DNA of 23,015 bases from JAGGZI01 sp964399605 (lineage in GTDB: Archaea > Aenigmatarchaeota > Aenigmatarchaeia > PWEA01 > JAGHBM01): NCBI GenBank assembly GCA_964399605.1, contig CAYNRH010000007.1, forward strand, positions 1 to 23,015, in the 5' to 3' direction. Under the pieces are notes generated by a model, which saw only the letters and a list, made by a program, of their open reading frames with translations, was not told the origin of the DNA and did not search any database. Within the stretch, counting starts at the first letter, position 1; each line of letters opens with the position of its first letter. The position numbers were made by a program, and so were the translations under genes. Positions 7,188 to 13,091 of the stretch are shown piece by piece.

Positions 7188-7261
7188 CTCATCACCCCAA
7201 TATTTGTTACTTTATAGTAATTATGTATAACTAATATATAAATCTTTTCTTTTCCTTTTTT

Positions 7262-7270
7262 TATATATTT
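7262..7270 (+). promoter_or_regulatory. TATA box for the double-HAD gene
   Basis: TATATATTT lies about 25 bases before the ATG at 7292. Confidence 0.5.
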
Positions 7271-7291
7271 CACTTCTGCCTTAAGATTTTT

Positions 7292-8581
7292 ATGAAGAAA
7301 AAACTTTTACTGATTGACATTGACGATACAATATGCAACTCTTCGGAAGCTTACAAAAAGGCATTGAAAAAATGCTATCTCTTCCTTAAAAGGAAATATC
7401 CTATTCTTGACGAGAAAACTTTTATCAAGAATTATGAAAAGGCAAGGAAGGAAATTCATTCCAAGCTTAAAGGAACTGCATCCATGCACAACAGGTTTTT
7501 ATATTTCCAAAAAATGTTTGAAAATTTTGGCTTCAATATCAAACCAGATACTCTGGATGAAATCACAGAAATTTACTGGAGTGAAACCTGTAAAAATTTA
7601 AAGCTTTTCTCTCATGTAAAGGAAACTCTGAAAATCGTAAAGGAGAATAATATTAAGGTTGGTGTTGTTTCTAACCTCCTCGCAGATGTCCAAATAAAAA
7701 AACTGAAAAAACTTAAGATTTCTCAATATATTGACTTCATAGTTACAAGCGAGGAAGCAGGAAAAGAGAAACCAGATAAGCCAATTTTTCTTCTTGCCTT
7801 GAGAGAGGCAAATGCAAAACCAAGTGAAACAATAATGGTTGGCAACTCAATTGAAGATGATGTGATTGGCGCCAATAAAGCTGGCATTACATCAGTGCTA
7901 TTCTCCAAAACAAAAAACAAAAAGGCAGATTTCACAATAAACGATTTCAAAGAGCTTTTAAAGATTCTCAAAATAAAGAAAAAAACATTTAGAAACAGAA
8001 AGATGGTAGTTTTTGATTTAATGGGCGGATTGTTTGACGAACCACACATAATTAAAAATGTTTTGTCTCCTTTGATGAAAAATAAAATATCCTACAAAAA
8101 ACTCAAGAAAATATATGAGAAATACTCACTTGGCAGAATCTCTCAGAGAGAATTTCAGAAAACGGTGCCCGAATACATAGAAAAAGAAGCAATTGACTCC
8201 GTATCTTTGAAAAAAGATATGATAAAAACAATAAAATGGCTTAGAAAAAAGAAATACATGCTTGGAATACTATCCAACATCCCGGAACCTTGGGGAGAAT
8301 ATTGGATTGAAAAGTTTAAATTAAAAAAATATTTTGATACAATTGTCTTCAGCGGAACATATGGAAAAAGAAAGCCTGATGAAGAGCTCTATAGGATATT
8401 TGTGGAAAAAGCAAAGATTAAACCAGAGAACTGCTACTTCATAGATGATAAGCTTGAAAACCTAAAGGAAGCAAGATTCTTCCTGATGAAAACAATATGG
8501 AGACAAATCGAGAAACAAGACCTTTCATTTATCCCTGATTTTATAATAAAAAAGCCTGGAGATTTAAGAAGAATATTTTAA
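7292..8581 (+). CDS. tandem HAD-superfamily hydrolase, second domain with altered motif I
   Basis: 429 residues made of two haloacid-dehalogenase-like domains. Domain 1 (about 1-225) is complete: motif I DIDDT (D9, D11), motif II VVSNL, motif III KPDKPIF and motif IV GNSIEDDVIGA. Domain 2 (about 235-429) has FDLMGGLFD, LGILSNI, KRKPDEELY and FIDDKLENLKEA. In domain 2 the nucleophile D242 is kept but the general acid/base Asp two residues later is Met (M244), so phosphomonoesterase activity is doubtful. Single HADs of this size (220-230 residues) are common; a head-to-tail pair in one chain is less so and may reflect internal duplication, with domain 2 kept for regulation or binding. The substrate is unknown; the architecture resembles phosphoglycolate-phosphatase-like subfamily I HADs. 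Confidence 0.85.
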   Translation: MKKKLLLIDIDDTICNSSEAYKKALKKCYLFLKRKYPILDEKTFIKNYEKARKEIHSKLKGTASMHNRFLYFQKMFENFGFNIKPDTLDEITEIYWSETCKNLKLFSHVKETLKIVKENNIKVGVVSNLLADVQIKKLKKLKISQYIDFIVTSEEAGKEKPDKPIFLLALREANAKPSETIMVGNSIEDDVIGANKAGITSVLFSKTKNKKADFTINDFKELLKILKIKKKTFRNRKMVVFDLMGGLFDEPHIIKNVLSPLMKNKISYKKLKKIYEKYSLGRISQREFQKTVPEYIEKEAIDSVSLKKDMIKTIKWLRKKKYMLGILSNIPEPWGEYWIEKFKLKKYFDTIVFSGTYGKRKPDEELYRIFVEKAKIKPENCYFIDDKLENLKEARFFLMKTIWRQIEKQDLSFIPDFIIKKPGDLRRIF

Positions 8582-8738
8582 AACAATACCTCAATCTCTT
8601 TCAGTCCCTTCCTATATCTTTCACATAGTTCCTAGAGCCTTTATATTTATGATACTTTCGAAATACAAATTTCCTAATAAATAGACTAATTATCTCAAAA
8701 GAGAAAAATTTAAATAGGTTATTATTAATTATACCATT
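8582..8738. other. intergenic, AT-rich, no gene seen
   Basis: No open frame or RNA structure is evident. The base composition drops toward the very AT-rich gene that follows. Confidence 0.4.
8709..8716 (+). promoter_or_regulatory. TATA box for the gene at 8739
   Basis: TTTAAATA lies about 26 bases before the ATG at 8739. Confidence 0.5.
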
Positions 8739-9263
8739 ATGGTCTTCCATAGAAAAAGAAAAATTCTAGAAGCTAAAGAAGTTTGGCTTTGTCCTCCAAA
8801 AGAAAATGTTGAAATTACTCTCGATGAGCGGTATTTAAAAGAAATATTAATTAATAAAATCGTAAGTGTGGGAGATAAGATTTCATTTAATGAAAAAGAA
8901 AAAAATAAATTATTTAATTCAGGATTTAATAAAATCTTTAAAGATTTTGGTATGGATTATCTTGACGAATTTAAAACTGATATGGATAAAATAAAAGTTT
9001 TTAAAACATATCCAAAAGGAAAAGTTAAAATTACCAAGGATACTAAAATAAATCAATTAAATGAATTCCCTAATGAAGATGGTGTTCCCAAATCTAAAAT
9101 AATAAATATTAGAAAATTACCTAATTTGAAAGATTTTTTTGAAGTAACTAACATAGATGAAATAATTAAAATCTCAAATGCAGGGTTTTTTATTAATAAG
9201 TTTGAAGATAAAGATAAGGTTATCTATATTGTAGATAAATATTACTTCATCAAGAAAAAATGA
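8739..9263 (+). CDS. uncharacterised protein with a possible Cdc48 N-terminal-like segment
   Basis: 174 residues. I do not recognise the whole protein. Residues about 12-50 (AKEVWLCPP ... DERYLKEILINKIVSVGDKI) resemble the second N-terminal subdomain of Cdc48/VAT ATPases, whose pattern is A-x-x-V-x-L-A-P ... Y-x-K-x-x-L-x-x-x-P-V-x-x-G-D-x-I. The rest is Lys/Asp/Ile-rich with several short strand-like segments and the sequence FFEVTNIDEIIKI. There is no AAA+ ATPase domain. If the resemblance is real it could be an adaptor-like free N-domain; this is tentative. The gene is distinctly richer in A and T than its neighbours (codons such as AAA, ATA, AAT dominate), a possible sign of recent acquisition or relaxed selection. 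Confidence 0.5.
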   Translation: MVFHRKRKILEAKEVWLCPPKENVEITLDERYLKEILINKIVSVGDKISFNEKEKNKLFNSGFNKIFKDFGMDYLDEFKTDMDKIKVFKTYPKGKVKITKDTKINQLNEFPNEDGVPKSKIINIRKLPNLKDFFEVTNIDEIIKISNAGFFINKFEDKDKVIYIVDKYYFIKKK

Positions 9264-9291
9264 CTGTAAATAGTGCTTAGAAGAAATATTT

Positions 9292-9309
9292 AATTAGAAA
9301 ACTAATTTT
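9292..9309 (+). terminator. weak hairpin plus T-run after the 8739-9263 gene
   Basis: AATTAG and CTAATT form a 6-bp stem with an AAAA loop, ending in TTTT, 28 bases after the stop codon. A second small hairpin, CTCTC-TTA-GAGAG, follows at about 9318-9330. Archaeal termination usually depends mainly on T-runs, so this is only suggestive. Confidence 0.3.
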
Positions 9310-9375
9310 GCAGATACTCTCTTAGAGAGGATGATTATAATTCATATTAAAAAAATAATGGTGCGCCGACCGGGA

Positions 9376-9529
9376 TTTTCACGAACCCGCAAGGAACCTA
9401 CGGTTCCTTTCAGTTTTACGGTATTCCTGATATCTTCCCTTCCTTTTAAATTTGGCAAACTTTCAGTTTGCCCAAAAATGTTTCTTTAGGGAATACAAAG
9501 ACCTTTCTTTTTAAAGAAAGGGATTTGTT
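9376..9529 (-). other. 154-nt intron in the T loop of tRNA-Gly (position 59/60)
   Basis: Central helix TTCA (exon, 9535-9532) with TGAA (intron 3' end); bulges AA|A and AA|T; exon helix is the T stem itself. Beyond the left bulge, CAAATCC pairs with GGGTTCG with one mismatch and one wobble, closing the intron ends. Inside lie three hairpins: CCTTTCTTTAAAAAGAAAGG (about 9502-9521), GGCAAACTGAAAGTTTGCC (about 9463-9473 core), and AAGGAACC/GGTTCCTT (9391-9408). No endonuclease gene or open frame is present. Confidence 0.82.
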
Positions 9530-9558
9530 TTTGAACCCGGATCACGAGCTTGGAAGGC

Positions 9559-9573
9559 TTACCCCAAAATTGT
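9559..9573 (-). other. 15-nt intron in the anticodon stem of tRNA-Gly (position 29/30)
   Basis: Intron ACAATTTTGGGGTAA. Central helix ACCC (exon) with GGGT (intron); bulges GA|A and AA|G. Cutting after the second base of each bulge restores CGA+GC as the 5' side of the anticodon stem. Confidence 0.82.
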
Positions 9574-9623
9574 TCGGGTCTTAGCCATTGGACCATCGGC
9601 GCAAATATATGGGTTAAATTTGT

Positions 9624-9646
9624 AAAAATGTATACTCCGTATACAT
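9624..9646 (-). terminator. hairpin terminator after the HIT gene
   Basis: A perfect 8-bp inverted repeat ATGTATAC-GGA-GTATACAT (minus strand) lies 10 bases after the HIT stop codon and is followed by TTTT. It separates the HIT operon from the tRNA-Gly gene 21 bases downstream. The palindrome could also serve as a protein-binding site. Confidence 0.5.
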
Positions 9647-9656
9647 CAATCATTTT

Positions 9657-10364
9657 TTATCTTGGTATCTGCATTCTTCTTAAAATTCTTTCCATTTCTT
9701 CAAGTTCTTCCTCTTCTTTATCCTTTTGTTCCTTTCCTTTATATTTTTTTTCTTTTTCCTTTATCTCTTCTTTTTCATATTTCTCCAGTTTTTCTTCGCT
9801 AAGTTCTTTTTTTTCCATTTCTGGCTCAAGATGCAAGGCCATCTTTTCCATTGGGGAATCCATACTTACCCCAATTTCATCATCAAAATTTTCTTCCCTT
9901 TTGTCTTCTAAACTCTCTTTTTGCTTTATCTGTTTTTTTATGTAGTCTGGCAGTTCTTCTGTAGATTTTATTTTGCCTGCTATGGTGGATAAATCTTCTG
10001 TTGGTTGATTCCTTACAATCATCTGTATCATTGCACCCTTGTCACCAACAAACCTTGGTATTATGTGTATGTTCAGGTGCGGAATCCTACCTCCTGCAGC
10101 CTCACCCTGATTTATTCCTATTGTAAAACCGTCTGGTTTCAGGCCATCTTTTATCATTTTCGTGACTTTTTTAACAGCCTTGAAAACATTACAGAGCAAT
10201 TTATCATCCATATCCAGAATGGATGAAAAGTGCTGCTTTGGCACAACCACTGTATGACCGGGAGCACAGGGATTAACATCTAAAAAAGCGGTGGAGTTAT
10301 CATCCTCATAAATTTTCTCGGATTTGATTTCCCCTCTTGCTATCTTGCAAAATAAGCATTCCAT
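9657..10364 (-). CDS. HIT-family protein with nucleophile His replaced and a long charged tail
   Basis: 235 residues. Residues 1-~120 form a HIT (histidine triad) domain: CLFCKIARGEI at the start, FLDVNPCAPGHTVVVPKQH (28-45), GINQGEAAGGRIPH (83-96) and IHIIPRF. HIT proteins hydrolyse or transfer nucleoside phosphates (AMP-NH2, Ap4A and similar). The triad reads H96-L-N98-I-H100-I-I, so the middle His, the nucleophile in active members, is Asn (codon AAC). The metal-type Cys pair at 3 and 6 is present. After residue ~140 the protein continues as about 95 residues of Glu/Lys-rich low complexity, absent from ordinary 120-150-residue HITs. The ATG overlaps the TAA of the isochorismatase gene by one base (TAATG), so it is the third gene of the 11336-9657 operon. 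Confidence 0.88.
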   Translation of the reverse strand: MECLFCKIARGEIKSEKIYEDDNSTAFLDVNPCAPGHTVVVPKQHFSSILDMDDKLLCNVFKAVKKVTKMIKDGLKPDGFTIGINQGEAAGGRIPHLNIHIIPRFVGDKGAMIQMIVRNQPTEDLSTIAGKIKSTEELPDYIKKQIKQKESLEDKREENFDDEIGVSMDSPMEKMALHLEPEMEKKELSEEKLEKYEKEEIKEKEKKYKGKEQKDKEEEELEEMERILRRMQIPR

Positions 10365-10849
10365 TATACCACCTCAAACTGATTCTTCAACAATTCAATG
10401 GCTTTCTCATGGTTCCCCTTTACATAACTGCTTGCACACAAATCTTTAAGTATGAAAACATTGAAGCCACAGTCAAAGGCGTCAAAAGCCGTAGCCATTA
10501 CACACTCTTCAGTGTTGAATCCGCAAAGATAAAGCTCTTCTATTTTGTTGTCTTTCAAAAACTTCTTGAATTCATCGTTCCTTAAACATGAGCGGGTAGA
10601 CTTGATAAACAACTCATGTGGTATTTTCTCAAGCTCCGGGCTTAAGTCTGTCTCCGGTGGATTCATCATATTTCTCCAATTATAAAATTTAACAAAAGGT
10701 GAATTCTCATTGTTTACAAACTTAAAAAACACAATAAAATCAAATTTGTCCTTATTTTCCTTTATGTAATCAGAAATTTTTTGGGGGATATCTTTAGTAA
10801 ATTCGTTTATGAAATACTTTTGGACATCTATAACTACTAGCGCGTTCAT
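10364..10849 (-). CDS. isochorismatase-like cysteine hydrolase (nicotinamidase-type)
   Basis: 161 residues of the isochorismatase-like hydrolase superfamily, which includes nicotinamidases and other C-N hydrolases. The catalytic triad is visible: D8 in ALVVIDVQKYF, K83 in FIKSTRS, C116 in GFNTEECVMATAFDAF; the cis-peptide region before the Cys and the following helix fit the fold. It lacks a clear set of metal-binding His residues seen in PncA-type nicotinamidases, so the substrate is open. It lies 4 bases after the adenosine-specific-kinase family gene and overlaps the HIT gene by one base, which suggests a nucleotide- or NAD-related salvage operon (inference). Confidence 0.85.
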   Translation of the reverse strand: MNALVVIDVQKYFINEFTKDIPQKISDYIKENKDKFDFIVFFKFVNNENSPFVKFYNWRNMMNPPETDLSPELEKIPHELFIKSTRSCLRNDEFKKFLKDNKIEELYLCGFNTEECVMATAFDAFDCGFNVFILKDLCASSYVKGNHEKAIELLKNQFEVV

Positions 10850-10853
10850 GAAA

Positions 10854-11336
10854 TCACAGCTTATATCCTATTTTTCTGAGGAATTCCTTTCTCTCTTTTA
10901 TGTCCTCCCCTGATTCAATCCCTTTGGGTTTTGAGCCGTCTACAACGCCCAAAATACCCCGGCCTTGTCCTGTTTCCGCAATAACAACCTCAACCGGATT
11001 TGCAGTGGCACAGAAAATGTTGCAAACTTCTGAAACATTCTTTATTTTGTTCAATATGTTTATGGGATATGCATTCTTAAGGTATATTATAAATGAATGT
11101 CCAGCGCCTATTTCCAACGCTTTTTCCGATGCTGTTTTCATCAACTCTTCGTCGTTCCCGCTCTTCCTTACAAGGCACTGCCCCGATGCTTCGCAAAATC
11201 CAATACCGAACTTTGCCTGGGGAACAGATTCTATTATAGCTTCATATAAATCTTCTATCGTCTTTATGAAATGCGACTGGCCAAGAATTATGTTGCAACC
11301 TTCAGGAACATCTATTCTGACAATTTTCATTTCCAT
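10854..11336 (-). CDS. adenosine-specific kinase family protein (PF04008)
   Basis: About 160 residues of the archaeal/thermophile family PF04008, named adenosine-specific kinase from structural work; the activity is poorly characterised. Marks are GQSHFIKTIEDLYEA, AKFGIGFCEASGQCLVR, AGHSFIIYL, ANPVEVVIAETGQGRGILGV and GSKPKGIE near the end. I chose the ATG at 11336 (MEMKIVRIDVPEG): GGTGG (11346-11342) lies 5 bases before it, whereas the in-frame GTG at 11345 is inside that ribosome-binding site. First gene of a tight operon with the isochorismatase-like and HIT proteins; all three could act on adenosine-containing compounds. Confidence 0.88.
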   Translation of the reverse strand: MEMKIVRIDVPEGCNIILGQSHFIKTIEDLYEAIIESVPQAKFGIGFCEASGQCLVRKSGNDEELMKTASEKALEIGAGHSFIIYLKNAYPINILNKIKNVSEVCNIFCATANPVEVVIAETGQGRGILGVVDGSKPKGIESGEDIKERKEFLRKIGYKL

Positions 11337-11370
11337 TTTGTCCACCTTTATAAAGATTGTGGAAGGTCAA

Positions 11371-11378
11371 ATTTAAAT
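11371..11378. promoter_or_regulatory. palindromic TATA box shared by two divergent genes
   Basis: ATTTAAAT is its own reverse complement. Counting about 27 bases either way puts a start near 11402 for the plus gene (ATG 11408) and near 11348 for the minus operon (ribosome-binding site 11342-11346, ATG 11336). No second convincing TATA box is present on the plus side. Confidence 0.45.
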
Positions 11379-11407
11379 CCTTTGGCGCCTTAGATATTTT
11401 GGTTATC

Positions 11408-11689
11408 ATGAAAAATTACATGGATTCTCTGGAAAAAATTCCAGTCGGCACAGGCTTTGCAATCCCTTTTGGAATTGGTGGATATCTTGAAATCAGAAAA
11501 ATTAAAGAAGATTCCGACAATATTGTCTATAAGAGCACATTTTACGACATGGGAAAAATTGTTTTTAGGAGGACTATTATAACTACACATGGGGATGAAA
11601 ATAGAGCAACAAGCATGATACATAAAAATAAAGAAATTTTACTTGTGGAAGATATTCCAAACAACCACTTTGACATTTTTGAAAAATAA
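11408..11689 (+). CDS. uncharacterised 93-residue protein
   Basis: I do not recognise this small soluble protein. It contains a Gly-rich patch (GTGFAIPFGIGGYLEIRKI, about residues 15-33) followed by strand-like segments (IVYKSTFYDMG, IVFRRTIITTHG) and an Asn/His-containing tail, suggesting a small beta-barrel. The ATG at 11408 is preferred over an upstream start at 11357, because the latter would place the TATA box inside the gene. The TAA stop (11687-11689) directly abuts the encoded CCA of tRNA-Trp on the other strand, leaving no intergenic base. Confidence 0.6.
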   Translation: MKNYMDSLEKIPVGTGFAIPFGIGGYLEIRKIKEDSDNIVYKSTFYDMGKIVFRRTIITTHGDENRATSMIHKNKEILLVEDIPNNHFDIFEK

Positions 11690-11846
11690 TGGTGGGACTG
11701 CCCCGATTTGAACGGGAACCTGCTGGTATCTTCTTCTCATAAAAATCGCCGAGCGATTTTTCAACGCTCCAGTTATTGGTTTTTGGTTAAGCTTTTTTCT
11801 AAAAAGCTTACTGGAGCCAGCTGTCCTGCCATTAGACTACAGTCCC
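11690..11846 (-). tRNA. tRNA-Trp(CCA) with an 83-nt intron at 37/38
   Basis: GGGACTG (11846-11840) pairs with CAGTCCC (11700-11694); A73 and encoded CCA follow (11692-11690). D arm GTCTAATGGCAGGAC; anticodon stem GCTGG/CCAGC; loop CTCCAG|A with anticodon CCA (11814-11812); T arm TCCCG-TTCAAAT-CGGGG. The intron sits at the canonical place after position 37. A four-base central helix CTCC/GAAG with one mismatch and bulges AG|T and AT|A is possible, a relaxed bulge-helix-bulge. Archaeal tRNA-Trp genes often hold large introns here. Confidence 0.92.
11728..11810 (-). ncRNA. tRNA-Trp intron, candidate box C/D guide for C34 methylation
   Basis: The intron contains ACTGGAGC (11773-11766), complementary over 8 bases to positions 31-37 of its own tRNA plus the first intron base. 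After one more base comes TTGA, a box D/D'-like element; counting five bases upstream from it reaches the G that pairs with C34. A stem AAAATCGC/GCGATTTT (11760-11753 and 11749-11742) directly follows, then ATGAGAA (11740-11734), a degenerate box C/C'. In Euryarchaeota the tRNA-Trp intron is known to guide 2'-O-methylation of C34 (and U39). Here position 39 is C, so only the C34 guide is expected. Boxes are weak, hence moderate confidence. Confidence 0.55.
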
Positions 11847-11860
11847 ATTTTCATAAGTAT

Positions 11861-11983
11861 TTTTCTGTTTCGCTTAAGCCTTTTGTCCATTAGGACTGAA
11901 GGCGGTAGCCTCACGAAAGGCATTTTCTGTTTCGCTTAAGCCTTTTGTCCATTAGGACTGAAGGCGGTAGCCTCACGAAAGGC
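11861..11983. repeat. two exact tandem copies of a 61-bp hairpin-forming element
   Basis: Copy 1 is 11861-11921 and copy 2 is 11923-11983, identical over 61 bases with one base between (period 62). On the minus strand each copy starts with GCCTTTCGTGAGGC (GCCT/AGGC hairpin), then a longer stem GCCTT..GTCC/GGAC..AAGGC, and ends TTAAGCGAAACAGAAAA. The array begins directly after the stop codon of the regulator gene and ends 14 bases before tRNA-Trp. It may be a transcript-end structure, a small RNA or a short mobile element. Confidence 0.85.
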
Positions 11984-12433
11984 TTATGGTAGTTTAACTT
12001 TGGAGAGTAAATTTATATATTTTTCAAGCCTTTTTATCTCTTTTTCCAATATTTTCACGGCTGTATCTGCTCCCTCATCCCTTTTTATTTTTTCAAATTC
12101 CTTGAGGGTCTCTTCTATGTTTTTTTGAGTTTTAAAAAGAACCACCTTTTTAAGACAATCCAAAAGGTCTCCCTTAAGCTCAACATAAAGTTTTTTATCC
12201 TTGACTTTCTTAACCCTTTTGATAACTCCCAGCAACTCCAAAAAATCAAGGCTGAGAGAAACAGACGATGCCGAATACCCTATCCTTCTGCTCAACTCAT
12301 CAAGCGAAAGCGGTTTCTGCGCCACAAGCAGAGCTGCTATGATTCTCCCATGAACATCGGAATAACCAAGCGATGTTGCAACATTTGAAAACAGGGAATA
12401 AATTTCCTTTTCCGGAGCCATATTTTTACACAC
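11984..12433 (-). CDS. GbsR/MarR-like winged-helix transcriptional regulator
   Basis: 149 residues. A winged helix-turn-helix domain occupies about residues 20-85: HGRIIAALLVAQKPLSLDELSRRIGYSASSVSLSLDFLELLGVIKRVKK, then a wing with DKKLYVEL. It matches archaeal regulators of the GbsR/MarR type. The C-terminal part (about 90-149) is a long helical, coiled-coil-like segment (EETLKEFEKIKRDE ... EKEIKRLEKYINLLSKV), probably for dimerisation. The start could be GTG at 12433 (after GGAAGA) or ATG at 12421 (MAPEKEIY); I keep the longer form with reserve. It lies 12 bases after the membrane protein gene and is probably co-transcribed with it. Confidence 0.82.
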   Translation of the reverse strand: MCKNMAPEKEIYSLFSNVATSLGYSDVHGRIIAALLVAQKPLSLDELSRRIGYSASSVSLSLDFLELLGVIKRVKKVKDKKLYVELKGDLLDCLKKVVLFKTQKNIEETLKEFEKIKRDEGADTAVKILEKEIKRLEKYINLLSKVKLP

Positions 12434-12445
12434 TCTTCCTGAATA

Positions 12446-13015
12446 TTACCATAAAATAAAATATATTACATAGGTTATAAATATTGCTATCAGCGCCCCT
12501 CCCAAGAGCTGGTAAAAATCATGGGAGCCCAACTTCCATCTGGAATAAGCAACTGGTATCAGCAACAAATAAAGAGCACCCATCACCGGACCAAAAACAT
12601 AAAAGAGCGCTGTAACTGGACCAGCTATACCGGCGGAATGTATGCTTATCTTCCAAAACAAATTTATGAAAAACATTGCAGACGTTACAGCAAGATAAGA
12701 TAAAGATATCAAGAACATCACGTGGTTTCCAAGATACCAAAATATCAGAGAAATCACAACATAACTTATTATTGTAACCATGTAAGGCCTATTTCTCCTT
12801 TTCCTGTCATATAGGTCCCATCCGGAAAAACTTTTGGATTCAGAGTAGAGAGCAACTATTGGAATAAGTGATAAAAACACTATTCCCAAGACCACTGACG
12901 TGACTAAATCAGCTAAATTTGAACGTATTGGGGAAAAGAAGGAGAATGCTAAAGTCACATAAACCGCCATTGCTGGAGCTGACAGAAGGATTGAAATTGC
13001 TTTGTGAATCTTCAT
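12446..13015 (-). CDS. PAP2-like membrane protein
   Basis: 189 residues with about six hydrophobic helices. It resembles the PAP2 phosphatase superfamily: a basic cluster before RP (DLYDRKRRNRPYM, about residues 68-80) in the position of motif 1, SIHSAGIAGP (about 124-133) for the PSGH-type motif 2, and SRWKLGSHDFYQ (about 158-169) for motif 3 SR-x5-H-x3-D. The final Asp of motif 3 is Gln and the SGH is IHS, so it may have lost or changed its activity toward lipid phosphates. It heads an operon with the winged-helix gene downstream. A minus-strand TATA box lies about 25 bases before the ATG (TTTATATTTA, about 13036-13045). Confidence 0.65.
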   Translation of the reverse strand: MKIHKAISILLSAPAMAVYVTLAFSFFSPIRSNLADLVTSVVLGIVFLSLIPIVALYSESKSFSGWDLYDRKRRNRPYMVTIISYVVISLIFWYLGNHVMFLISLSYLAVTSAMFFINLFWKISIHSAGIAGPVTALFYVFGPVMGALYLLLIPVAYSRWKLGSHDFYQLLGGALIAIFITYVIYFILW

Positions 13016-13047
13016 AGATAACTTTATATAGAAATTAAATATAAATG

Positions 13048-13055
13048 TTTATAAG
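13048..13055 (+). promoter_or_regulatory. TATA box for the radical SAM gene
   Basis: TTTATAAG at this place predicts a start near 13078, just ahead of the GGGGTG ribosome-binding site (13081-13086) that serves the ATG at 13092. Confidence 0.45.
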
Positions 13056-13091
13056 TTTTAAAAAGTTTTAAAAGTTATGCGGGGTGTTTTA

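Larger units (their letters stand above)
9359..9602 (-). tRNA. tRNA-Gly(TCC) with two non-canonical introns
   Basis: On the minus strand GCGCCGA (9602-9596) pairs with TCGGCGC (9369-9363), followed by A73 and an encoded CCA (9361-9359). D arm: GTCC...GAC. Anticodon loop CTTCCAA (9556-9550), anticodon TCC. Removing two introns gives anticodon stem CGAGC/GCTCG, T stem CCGGG/CCCGG and T loop TTCAAAT, a regular 75-nt glycine tRNA including CCA. Intron 1 (15 nt) lies between positions 29 and 30; intron 2 (154 nt) between positions 59 and 60. Each junction folds into a bulge-helix-bulge with a 4-bp central helix and two 3-nt bulges, and the cut after the second bulge base leaves exactly the right exons. 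Standard scanners may miss or mis-model this gene because of the T-loop interruption. Confidence 0.9.

Noticed and set aside
11861..11983. CRISPR-like repeats
   Set aside because: Only two copies, separated by one base rather than a spacer, each 61 bp long, and no cas genes nearby.
11861..11983. H/ACA guide RNA in each repeat copy
   Set aside because: The ACA follows a 5-bp stem, but the pocket lies only 9 bases from ACA instead of about 14-16, and the upper stem has no kink-turn.
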